From NCBI RefSeq assembly GCF_007830175.1, contig NZ_VLKH01000004.1, positions 408,399-472,398 of the forward strand: DNA of 64,000 nt, read 5' to 3'. The translations under genes were made by a program, and so were the position numbers. The notes beneath the pieces were generated by a model. The model was not told the origin of the DNA. It searched no databases and saw nothing but the letters and a program-made list of their open reading frames with translations. Positions within the stretch are counted from its first letter, which is position 1. Each line of letters opens with the position of its first letter. The stretch is from Sedimentibacter saalensis (lineage in GTDB: Bacteria; Bacillota; Clostridia; Tissierellales; Sedimentibacteraceae). This document shows, one piece after another, positions 1 to 7,156 of the stretch.

Positions 1-1279
1 TGTCCAAAGCCTTCTGCAGTTTATTAGACATGTTTATATGCCACATTATGTCTTCATGAATATTTTCCTTGTATAGAAGGACTTTGTTCTTTCCTTCTTT
101 TTTTGCTACGTTCATTGCAATGTCAGATTTCTTGAGAAGAGCACCCCCATCACGCCCGTCATCCGGGTAAATTGCTGCTCCTACACTTATGGAAATGAAA
201 AATTCCCTTATTCCGGAATGCCATGTATTGCCTAAATCCTTTTGCAATCTTTCTAATTTTTTCATAAGTATTTCTTCTGAGCCAAAGTTTTTTATCAGCA
301 GGCCAAACTCATCACCTCCAAGTCTGGCAGCTAAATCTGGCGCTGTAACATATGAAGTGAGTTTAACTGCAATATATTTTAACAATTCGTCTCCTATAAT
401 ATGTCCCATTGTGTCATTGACATATTTAAAATTGTCAATATCAATAAATACTATAGCAAACTTGTCCAATTTTTTACTTTCAATCAAACATTCAATTTCA
501 TTTGAAAACATATCTCTGTTAGGCAATCCAGTAAGAGAATCATGGTATGCCAAGTATCTGATTTTTTCTTCGTATTTTTTTCTTTCAGTAATATCCATAC
601 CGATGGACACAATTACTTTTTTACCTCTGTCAGTTTTTATTACCTTGTTGCTCCAGAGTATATCTAAATTTTTGCCTTCCTTTGCAGCAAAATTGATTTC
701 ATATTCCCTGAGTCCGCCATTTTGAATTATTTCCTGGAAAATATTATTTACCCTTTGCTTGTTATGTGATACTTCAAAGAAGTCAACCCATATTTTTCCC
801 AACAATTCCTCTTCATCATAACCGAAGGTCTTGATGCAAAAAGAATTTGTTTTTAATATTTTCCCATCCTCATCCCATAAAACAATAATTACCGGGGCTT
901 CTTCAATTATGTTTTGAATAAGATCCTTCTGATAGTTAAGTTCTTTTTCCAGCACACCCTGTTCATGGTTTGAAGTTTTAAGATCCTCATATGCCTTGAA
1001 CGCTCTGTCTGTTGCGCTTTTTATGCTTTTTGTCTTTTCTGATATCAGTATAAAAAACATAACCATTGTTATTAGAACAAACAACCATCCCTTGTAAATC
1101 TGCATGATTTTGTAGAACTCTATATTATCGGTAAATGTTCCAAGAATCTTATCTGAAAGTACAATCCACAACAAGCCAAAAATACCGTACTTTATAACCA
1201 CTATTAAAGCTTCTTTTTGGGGATTAATACTTTTAACCGATTCAATAATATTTTTTGATGAATTGCTGAGTTTTGACAT
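1..1279 (-). CDS. Membrane PAS-GGDEF signalling protein, C-terminus beyond window
   Basis: Translation of the minus strand gives an open frame running off the left edge. After a short polar N-terminus come two hydrophobic segments (around residues 27-45 and 60-80). A PAS domain follows, ending in a typical GMDITERKKYEEKI linker, and then a GGDEF domain with RLGGDEFG at about plus positions 302-325. The intact GGDEF motif predicts diguanylate cyclase activity (c-di-GMP synthesis) at the membrane. The last visible residues continue past the normal end of GGDEF in the way GGDEF-EAL proteins do, so a phosphodiesterase domain may follow; this is inference. The ATG at 1279 has no clear Shine-Dalgarno. 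GTG codons at 1315 and 1321 in the same frame are alternatives, and the frame is closed by a stop at 1379-1381. It is probably transcribed alone, as a terminator lies between it and the upstream CoA-transferase gene. Confidence 0.85.
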   Translation of the reverse strand, partial: MSKLSNSSKNIIESVKSINPQKEALIVVIKYGIFGLLWIVLSDKILGTFTDNIEFYKIMQIYKGWLFVLITMVMFFILISEKTKSIKSATDRAFKAYEDLKTSNHEQGVLEKELNYQKDLIQNIIEEAPVIIVLWDEDGKILKTNSFCIKTFGYDEEELLGKIWVDFFEVSHNKQRVNNIFQEIIQNGGLREYEINFAAKEGKNLDILWSNKVIKTDRGKKVIVSIGMDITERKKYEEKIRYLAYHDSLTGLPNRDMFSNEIECLIESKKLDKFAIVFIDIDNFKYVNDTMGHIIGDELLKYIAVKLTSYVTAPDLAARLGGDEFGLLIKNFGSEEILMKKLERLQKDLGNTWHSGIREFFISISVGAAIYPDDGRDGGALLKKSDIAMNVAKKEGKNKVLLYKENIHEDIMWHINMSNKLQKALD

Positions 1280-1424
1280 GTCATCAGGAAAATTTCGTTT
1301 TTTCAAATTCTTCACATCCACTTTGAATTTTTGGAAAATAAAAAAAGAATAACCATAGTATTTACTATAATCTACCCATTATTTTGCATTTTAAACACAT
1401 GCAAAGCTTAATCATTATAGCAAT

Positions 1425-1462
1425 AAAAAAGCAGCATATCAATCACAACATGCTGCTTTTTT
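1425..1462 (-). terminator. Rho-independent terminator of the upstream CoA-transferase gene
   Basis: A perfect stem pairs GCAGCAT with ATGCTGC, flanked by A6 and T6 runs. On the minus strand it ends in a U run, just downstream of the stop at 1503. The symmetry would allow it to work both ways. Confidence 0.8.
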
Positions 1463-1502
1463 GTAAAACTGTTTCAAATTTTTCTTAATTAATTTTTATA
1501 GA

Positions 1503-2696
1503 TTAGAATACACCTTTTTCAATATATTCATTTATTACAGCTTCGCTCAGTCCTACAAATTTCTCGTAAACATCAAAATTGTGCTGACCCAGTGTCGGTG
1601 CAGGAGTTCTTATTTCAGCTTTTTTGTCGCTGAATTTAATGTGGTCTCCTGTCAATGTAGTTTTTCCTGCTATAGGATGTTCAACTTCCACAAACATCTC
1701 TCTTGCTACAGCAATGTGAGGATCTTTTACAACCCTGTCTATTGTATTTATTGGTGATGATGGTACTCCTACAGCAAGCAGACTTTCTACCACTTCATCA
1801 ATAGTATGCTGAGAAGACCATACTTCAATGAGTGGTTTTAATTCAGCATGGTTTTTAACCCTCAGTGCATTTGTTGCAAATCTTTCATCTGAAAGAAGTT
1901 CAGGTTGTTCCATTACTTCTGTAAGCAGTTTATACAGCTTGTCATTACCGCATGCTATGATAACATCTCCGTCTTTTGCCTTAAATGAATCATAAGGATA
2001 TGCAGATTCATATCTGTTACCTATTTTTTCAGGAATTCTTCCAGTTGCCAGGTAAATTTGTGTGATTATTTCCAGTGAAGATACAACTGAGTCAACCAAA
2101 GAAACGTCAACCTTTTGTCCTTCTCCGGTTTTTATTTTGTTTACAACTGCTGCAAGAACACCGATTGTGCAGCCTAAGCCACCCAACACGTCTCCCATTG
2201 CTGTACCTGTTCTTGTTGGAGCTCCACCCGGCCAGCCTGTTGTGCTCATAAGTCCGCCCATTGCCTGTCCTATAATGTCATAACCAGCTCTTTGGCTGTA
2301 TGGTCCGTAGTGCCCGAAGCCTGAAACGCATCCGTACACGATGCCAGGGTTGATTTTTTTCAAATCCTCATATCCAAGGCCTAATTTTTCCATTGTTCCC
2401 GGACGGTAGTTTTCAATAACTACATCTGCTTTTTTAACCATCTCTATGAATACTGCTTTTCCTTCAGCTGTTTTCAAATTTAATGTTACGCCCAATTTAT
2501 TTCTGTTCAGGTTCATGTAGTATGCGCTTTCTCCGTTTACAAATGGTCCGAAAGCCCTGCTGTCGTCTCCCTTTTTAGGCTGTTCTATTTTATAAACTGT
2601 AGCTCCCATGTCAGCTAAAAGCATTCCGCAGTAAGGTCCTGCCAACACTCTCGTAAGGTCTAGTACAACTATTCCATCCAATAATCCTTTGCTCAT
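1503..2696 (-). CDS. CaiB/BaiF (class III) CoA-transferase, copy 1
   Basis: This 397-residue protein has the full length and motifs of family III CoA-transferases, which move CoA between carboxylic acids through an aspartyl-CoA anhydride. The catalytic Asp is D169 in TAMGD, the same position as in formyl-CoA transferase. The start is ATG at 2696: GGAGGA lies at the right distance, and a more upstream in-frame start would put that site inside the gene. It is 93 percent identical to the copy at 4128-5321 (27 differences by my count). It has its own sigma-54 promoter at 2785-2801. Neighbours are an HMG-CoA-lyase-family enzyme and a dicarboxylate transporter, so the substrate is probably a C5-C6 hydroxy-dicarboxylate such as citramalate. 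The substrate is inferred, not shown. Confidence 0.9.
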   Translation of the reverse strand: MSKGLLDGIVVLDLTRVLAGPYCGMLLADMGATVYKIEQPKKGDDSRAFGPFVNGESAYYMNLNRNKLGVTLNLKTAEGKAVFIEMVKKADVVIENYRPGTMEKLGLGYEDLKKINPGIVYGCVSGFGHYGPYSQRAGYDIIGQAMGGLMSTTGWPGGAPTRTGTAMGDVLGGLGCTIGVLAAVVNKIKTGEGQKVDVSLVDSVVSSLEIITQIYLATGRIPEKIGNRYESAYPYDSFKAKDGDVIIACGNDKLYKLLTEVMEQPELLSDERFATNALRVKNHAELKPLIEVWSSQHTIDEVVESLLAVGVPSSPINTIDRVVKDPHIAVAREMFVEVEHPIAGKTTLTGDHIKFSDKKAEIRTPAPTLGQHNFDVYEKFVGLSEAVINEYIEKGVF

Positions 2697-2784
2697 AATT
2701 TCCTCCAATTAAACTTATTATATTTTTACTGAATTGCATAATTTCATAATATTTGCAGACAGTTATTGCTTATATGTTATATAT

Positions 2785-2801
2785 AGCAATTACTGTGCCA
2801 A
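2785..2801 (-). promoter_or_regulatory. Sigma-54 promoter (-24/-12) of CoA-transferase copy 1
   Basis: The minus strand reads TTGGCACAGTAATTGCT, matching the RpoN consensus TTGGCAC-N5-TTGCT at every defined base. It lies about 90 nt upstream of the ATG at 2696. A nearly identical element precedes the transporter gene at 6879. Confidence 0.9.
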
Positions 2802-2889
2802 CTTTTTGTTGCATATTATTTTAATAAAAGTTCAAAAACGTTGATATACTATGCTTAAAGTATTCCTATAAAAATATTTGTATCAATTT

Positions 2890-2908
2890 TTGTTTCTAAT
2901 TGTTGCAT
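2890..2908. promoter_or_regulatory. Candidate activator site for the PrpR-type regulator
   Basis: TTGTTTC-N4-TGTTGCAT lies about 90 bp upstream of the -24 box. The same arrangement, TTGTTTC-N4-TGTTTCAT, occurs at 7096-7114 upstream of the second sigma-54 promoter. Shared position and sequence suggest an upstream activating sequence for the activator encoded at 7157-9175; binding is inferred. Confidence 0.5.
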
Positions 2909-2964
2909 TTCTTTTTTTGTAAAACAATTTGAAACATTAAAGTGCTTTGGTTGTCCTTTGCACT

Positions 2965-3171
2965 TTTTTTATATGATAGGAGAGAGAACTTTCCTCATCA
3001 TATAAAAAAGTTGCTTCGCAACTCCGCTAGGGGGACCTATGTCCCACTTCGGCGCAAAAAATACTAACGTATTTTTTGCTGAGCACCCCCCTTGACGGCA
3101 AGGGCGTCCCGCCCTTTGCAATCCCCGTTTTTTATATACTAGGAAAGAGAACTTTCCTAGTATATAAAAAA
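2965..3171. repeat. 207-bp palindrome-rich MITE-like element
   Basis: The element begins and ends with related palindromes. The right one is a perfect 20-bp stem with loop AGAA (3128-3171). The left one (2965-3009) is an imperfect version with the same TTTTTTATAT and AGAACTTTCC core. Between them are further perfect hairpins: GTTGC/GCAAC (3010-3022), an 11-bp stem with loop TAAC (3054-3079) and AAGGGCG/CGCCCTT (3100-3116). The interior is far more GC-rich than its surroundings. No convincing protein is encoded; the 70-codon frame across it follows the palindromes. It sits between the lyase terminator and the sigma-54 promoter of CoA-transferase copy 1. Confidence 0.7.
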
Positions 3172-3201
3172 TGCGTTTCAAAGAATATGAAACGCATTTT
3201 T
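3167..3201 (-). terminator. Terminator after the lyase gene
   Basis: A 14-bp perfect stem pairs AAAAATGCGTTTCA with its complement around a 7-nt loop and ends in a U run on the minus strand. It lies 14 bp after the stop at 3215. Its first bases overlap the end of the palindromic element. Confidence 0.85.
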
Positions 3202-3214
3202 ATTATTTATTTAA

Positions 3215-4114
3215 TTATCCGTTGCATTGTCCTGTCTGAATATTTACAAGATGTCCGCTGAAATTACCAGTGATAATGCTTTTTTCATATTTTGCAGCTT
3301 CTATGAGCTTGTTAACATCAACACCTGTTTCATATCCCATGTCGTTCAGCATGTATGCCAAGTCTTCTGTTGCTGTGTTTCCTGATGCTCCCGGTGCAAA
3401 TGGGCATCCGCCAAGTCCGCCTAAAGTTGACTGAACTTTTGTAATTCCAGATTCAATTGCTGCCAGAGTGTTTACCATTCCCATATTTCTTGTGTCATGA
3501 ATATGAACCTGGAATTCTATTTCCGGGAATTCTTTCACTGCTGCCGAAACAATTTCTCTTACCTGTCTTGGATTGGCAATACCTATGGTGTCTGCCAGGG
3601 ACATTTCCTTGACTCCCATGTTTGCAACTCTCTCAAGAAACTTCAGCACAACATCAGTAGAATATTTTCCTTCGAAAGGACAACCAAAGACAGTAGCTAC
3701 ATCTACGCATACGTTCAGATCTTTGTAATTATCCATTATTTTTTGGAGTTCAGCAAATGATTCATCATGAGTTCTGTTTATATTAGCCTTGTTGTGACTT
3801 ACACTTAATGAAATAACATATGAAACTTTCCTAAGACCTGCTTCATAAGCAGATTTTGCTCCGAAAAGGTTTGGAACCAATGCGAAGAAATCATATCCGG
3901 GGTATTTTTCTGTTACTGTTTTTGTTATTTCCGCAGCATCTCTTAATTGCGGAATTGCTTTTGGACTAACAAAAGATGTGTGCTGAATGTGCTTTATTCC
4001 TGCGCCTATTAAATCGTCAATAACTTTCAGTTTCTGTTCTACGGGAATATAATCTTTTAAATTTTGAAACCCGTCTCTTGGTCCAACTTCAACTATTTGT
4101 ATTTTTTTATTCAT
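3215..4114 (-). CDS. HMG-CoA lyase family protein (candidate citramalyl-CoA lyase)
   Basis: This 299-residue TIM-barrel enzyme has all HMG-CoA lyase landmarks: VGPRDG with R13/D14, metal-binding HIHD (H204, H206), and the flexible-loop cysteine C237 in GGLGGCPFAPGASGN. Members cleave 3-hydroxy-3-methylacyl-CoA thioesters to acetyl-CoA plus a keto acid. ATG 4114 is chosen because AAAGGAG precedes it. The gene begins 13 bp after the stop of CoA-transferase copy 2, so the two are co-translated. Adjacency to CaiB-family transferases recalls the succinyl-CoA:citramalate CoA-transferase and R-citramalyl-CoA lyase pair of Chloroflexus, whose lyase also belongs to this family. Cleavage of citramalyl-CoA to acetyl-CoA and pyruvate is therefore a reasonable guess; HMG itself is the alternative. 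Confidence 0.88.
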   Translation of the reverse strand: MNKKIQIVEVGPRDGFQNLKDYIPVEQKLKVIDDLIGAGIKHIQHTSFVSPKAIPQLRDAAEITKTVTEKYPGYDFFALVPNLFGAKSAYEAGLRKVSYVISLSVSHNKANINRTHDESFAELQKIMDNYKDLNVCVDVATVFGCPFEGKYSTDVVLKFLERVANMGVKEMSLADTIGIANPRQVREIVSAAVKEFPEIEFQVHIHDTRNMGMVNTLAAIESGITKVQSTLGGLGGCPFAPGASGNTATEDLAYMLNDMGYETGVDVNKLIEAAKYEKSIITGNFSGHLVNIQTGQCNG

Positions 4115-4127
4115 AATTTCTCCTTTA

Positions 4128-5321
4128 TTAGAATACGCCTTTTTCAATGTATTCTTTGATTATTTCTTCGCTCAATCCAACAAAGTTTTCATAAACGTCG
4201 AAATTATGCTGCCCTAATGTTGGAGCCGGAGTTCTTATTTCAGCTTTTTTGTCACTGAATTTAATGTGGTCTCCTGTTAATGTTGTTTTTCCTGCTACCG
4301 GATGTTCAACTTCCACAAACATTTCTCTTGCTACAGCAATGTGAGGATCCTTTACAACCCTGTCTATGGTATTGATTGGTGATGATGGAACTCCTACAGC
4401 AAGAAGTTTTTCTACAATATCATCAACATTTTGTTCAACTGTCCATGCTTCAATAATCGGTTTCAAATCAGCATGGTTTTTAACTCTCAATGCATTTGTT
4501 GTAAATCTTTCATCTGTCAGAAGTTCAGGCTGTTCCATAACTTCTACCAGGAGTTTATACAGCTTGTCGTTACCGCATCCTATGATTACATCTCCGTCTT
4601 TTGACTTGAACGAATCGTAAGGATATGCTGATTCGTATCTGTTACCTATTTTTTCAGGAATTCTTCCAGTTGCCAGGTAAATTTGTGTGATTATTTCCAG
4701 TGAAGATACAACTGAGTCAACCAGTGCAACATCAACCTTTTGTCCTTCTCCGGTTTTAATTTTGTTTACAACTGCTGCAAGCACTCCGATTGTGCAGCCT
4801 AAACCGCCCAACACGTCTCCCATTGCTGTACCTGTTCTTGTTGGAGCTCCGCCCGGCCAACCTGTAGTGCTCATAAGTCCGCCCATTGCCTGTCCGATGA
4901 TGTCATAACCAGCTCTTTGGCTGTATGGTCCGTAGTGTCCAAAACCTGAAACACATCCGTACACGATGCCAGGGTTGATTTTCTTCAAATCCTCGTATCC
5001 AAGACCTAATTTTTCCATTGTTCCCGGACGGTAGTTTTCAATAACTACATCTGCCTTTTTAACCATCTCTATGAAAACTGCTTTTCCTTCAGTTGTTTTC
5101 AAATTTAATGTTACGCCCATTTTATTTCTGTTCAGGTTCATGTAGTAAGCACTTTCTCCGTTTATGAACGGTCCGAAAGCTCTGCTGTCGTCTCCCTTTT
5201 TAGGCTGTTCTATTTTGTAAACTGTAGCTCCCATGTCCGCTAAAAGCATTCCGCAGTAAGGTCCTGCCAACACTCTTGTTAGGTCTAGAACTACAACCCC
5301 ATCCAATAATCCTTTGCTCAT
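4128..5321 (-). CDS. CaiB/BaiF (class III) CoA-transferase, copy 2
   Basis: This is a 397-residue paralogue of the gene at 1503-2696 with the same catalytic D169. It starts at ATG 5321 behind AGGAG. It follows the transporter gene by 115 bp and is followed by the lyase 13 bp later, so it probably belongs to the operon started by the sigma-54 promoter at 6942-6958. Only 5 of the first 235 residues differ from copy 1. Most differences fall in residues 236-305 and the last 20, a mosaic that suggests gene conversion or selection on one patch. Some CaiB enzymes (such as BbsEF) work as heterodimers of paralogues; near identity here argues more for recent duplication than for subunit division. Confidence 0.9.
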   Translation of the reverse strand: MSKGLLDGVVVLDLTRVLAGPYCGMLLADMGATVYKIEQPKKGDDSRAFGPFINGESAYYMNLNRNKMGVTLNLKTTEGKAVFIEMVKKADVVIENYRPGTMEKLGLGYEDLKKINPGIVYGCVSGFGHYGPYSQRAGYDIIGQAMGGLMSTTGWPGGAPTRTGTAMGDVLGGLGCTIGVLAAVVNKIKTGEGQKVDVALVDSVVSSLEIITQIYLATGRIPEKIGNRYESAYPYDSFKSKDGDVIIGCGNDKLYKLLVEVMEQPELLTDERFTTNALRVKNHADLKPIIEAWTVEQNVDDIVEKLLAVGVPSSPINTIDRVVKDPHIAVAREMFVEVEHPVAGKTTLTGDHIKFSDKKAEIRTPAPTLGQHNFDVYENFVGLSEEIIKEYIEKGVF

Positions 5322-5397
5322 TTACTTGCTCCTATAAAATATTATTTTAACTTGTTTATTTATTTTTACTAACTATCAATAACAACCATAATTTATA

Positions 5398-5427
5398 GAG
5401 CAGATAAATTTTTACATTTATCTGCTC
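5398..5427. terminator. Hairpin between transporter and CoA-transferase copy 2
   Basis: An 11-bp stem GAGCAGATAAA/TTTATCTGCTC has an 8-nt loop. There is no strong U run on the minus strand, so it is more likely a partial terminator or RNA-processing/stabilising hairpin that lowers expression of downstream genes. Confidence 0.45.
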
Positions 5428-5436
5428 ATTTTTATA

Positions 5437-6879
5437 CTATGCGCCTATACCGAATAAACCGAATACTATAGCGTACATAATTATTGGGAATACTATCAGG
5501 CATATGATTTTTAATCCAAGACCTGCTTTCATCAAGTCAGAAATTTCAAATGCTCCTGTGCTGTAAGCAATTGCATTTGGAGGTGTTGCCGGAGGAAGCA
5601 TGAATGCAAAGTTAGCTGCAACCATACATACAAGCATCAGCTGTAATGGATCCATTCCTATTGCATTGGCAACCCCTGGAAGCACTGGCAGGAATGAAGC
5701 AACAACAACGGCATTTGTTGTAACTTCTGTAATAAATGCTGTAATTATGCCGACAACCATGATTATCATTATTGGTGGCATTCCGCCAAGTCCGCTTAAA
5801 GATCCAGCTATCCACTGTGCAACTCCTGCATCTGTAATGGCATTACCCATTACCATTGAGCCACCCAATAGAAGCATTGTACCCCAAGGTGCATCTGCTA
5901 AAGCTTCTTTACCGCTTAAAACATACTCGCCTTTATTGTAGTCAACAGGTATTACAACAAGAGCAATTGCTATTGCCATTGCAATAGTTTCATCAGTTGC
6001 AAACGGTACAAGACCTTTCCATAACCCGCTTGTAACCCATGCCAACACAGCAGCAGCGAATATAATAGCAGTAGCTTTTTCACCTTTGTTCATTTTTCCA
6101 AGAGCATGATACTCTTTTCTAATAACATCCACATTTATTTCATCAAGCTTGTCAACTTTGTAGAATTTAACCATAAACAGCCAAGCAAGCGGGATCATAA
6201 CTATAACGAAAGGAAGACCTATCTTCATCCATTCAACGAATCCAAGCTGAACTCCTATTGTTTCTGCAATAATACCAGTTCCTGTAGGAGTGGTTGTTGT
6301 TCCTATTAATGTTCCAAGACCACCTAATGTTGCTGCAAATGGTATTGACAATACCATTGCTTTCTTGAAACCGCCTGATATTTCTTTATCCATTGTTGCT
6401 ATAATTGACATGGCAACAGGCAGCATCATAGCTGTTGCTGTTGTATTTGACATCCACATTGATACAACTGCAGTTGCAAGTATAAATCCTAATACTATCA
6501 TTGCTGGTTTTTTACCAACCTTCATTACTATGCCAAGTGCCATTCTTTTGTGCAGTCCCCATTTAACCATTGCAGTTGCAAGGAATCCAACACCTAAAAC
6601 CAGGTATACTGTCTGATATGCATAATGTTTAAATAATGCAATGTCGTTTTGCCCCTTAGCTCCTGTTATTCCAAGCAAAGGAAATAACAAAATCGGCAAT
6701 AACGCTGTTACTGGAATTGATATTGCTTCAGTCATCCAGAATACAATCATCAAACTTGATACTGCCAATACTCTTTGTCCCACAACAGATAATCCTGCAG
6801 GTGTTGGCATAATAACTAATATTGCGCAAAGAAGCACACCCACAATAAAACCAATTTTTCTTACTTTAAATTCTCCCAT
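5437..6879 (-). CDS. DASS (SLC13) family sodium/dicarboxylate symporter
   Basis: This 480-residue protein has about 12 hydrophobic segments. It carries the two sodium/substrate signatures of the divalent anion:Na+ symporter family: an SNTTATAMMLP stretch near residue 145 and TEVTTNAVVVASFLP near residue 390. Members import succinate, malate, tartrate or related dicarboxylates with Na+. ATG 6879 follows GGGAGG at good spacing. It lies behind a sigma-54 promoter and next to CoA-transferase and lyase genes, so it probably imports the acid that they activate and cleave. Confidence 0.9.
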   Translation of the reverse strand: MGEFKVRKIGFIVGVLLCAILVIMPTPAGLSVVGQRVLAVSSLMIVFWMTEAISIPVTALLPILLFPLLGITGAKGQNDIALFKHYAYQTVYLVLGVGFLATAMVKWGLHKRMALGIVMKVGKKPAMIVLGFILATAVVSMWMSNTTATAMMLPVAMSIIATMDKEISGGFKKAMVLSIPFAATLGGLGTLIGTTTTPTGTGIIAETIGVQLGFVEWMKIGLPFVIVMIPLAWLFMVKFYKVDKLDEINVDVIRKEYHALGKMNKGEKATAIIFAAAVLAWVTSGLWKGLVPFATDETIAMAIAIALVVIPVDYNKGEYVLSGKEALADAPWGTMLLLGGSMVMGNAITDAGVAQWIAGSLSGLGGMPPIMIIMVVGIITAFITEVTTNAVVVASFLPVLPGVANAIGMDPLQLMLVCMVAANFAFMLPPATPPNAIAYSTGAFEISDLMKAGLGLKIICLIVFPIIMYAIVFGLFGIGA

Positions 6880-6941
6880 TTGGTCCTCCCATAATTTAAT
6901 AGATTATAAATGCGTATTTATAAACTCTTGTATTCATATTT

Positions 6942-6958
6942 AGCATTAATTGTGCCAA
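6942..6958 (-). promoter_or_regulatory. Sigma-54 promoter (-24/-12) of the transporter operon
   Basis: The minus strand reads TTGGCACAATTAATGCT. It has the invariant GG-N10-GC of RpoN promoters, the same spacing and an identical -24 half to the element at 2785-2801. The leader to ATG 6879 would be about 50 nt. Confidence 0.88.
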
Positions 6959-7095
6959 CTTTTTATCAAAAAATATCTTCAAGTAAATTATTGTTCAAAT
7001 TTCAATACAATCTTTATATATTAAAAAAATTAAAGTATGAAAATATGTCATCCATCACTTTAATTTTTTATATACTTATTTCAATTTCAAAAGAA

Positions 7096-7114
7096 TTGTT
7101 TCATTATGTTTCAT
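7096..7114. promoter_or_regulatory. Candidate activator site upstream of the transporter promoter
   Basis: TTGTTTC-N4-TGTTTCAT lies about 140 bp upstream of the -24 box, matching the motif at 2890-2908. It is close to the 3' end of the activator gene. Activator binding is inferred. Confidence 0.5.
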
Positions 7115-7156
7115 CAAGGTTCTTTATGTAACCTTTCCATGGAACCTTGCAACATA

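Noticed and set aside
189..725. Plus-strand frame of 178 codons at the left edge
   Set aside because: It is antisense to the PAS-GGDEF gene, whose minus-strand frame has clear GGDEF and PAS motifs.
2969..3181. A 70-codon open frame across the palindromic element
   Set aside because: It follows the hairpins, has no ribosome site and reads like translated repeat DNA. Treated as part of the repeat.
5322..5436. A third sigma-54 promoter before CoA-transferase copy 2
   Set aside because: No TGGCAC-N5-TTGC or GG-N10-GC element with proper context is present; the gene is probably read from the transporter promoter.
6290..6616. Plus-strand frame of 108 codons opposite the transporter
   Set aside because: It is a shadow of the membrane protein's hydrophobic codons, with no ribosome site or family similarity.
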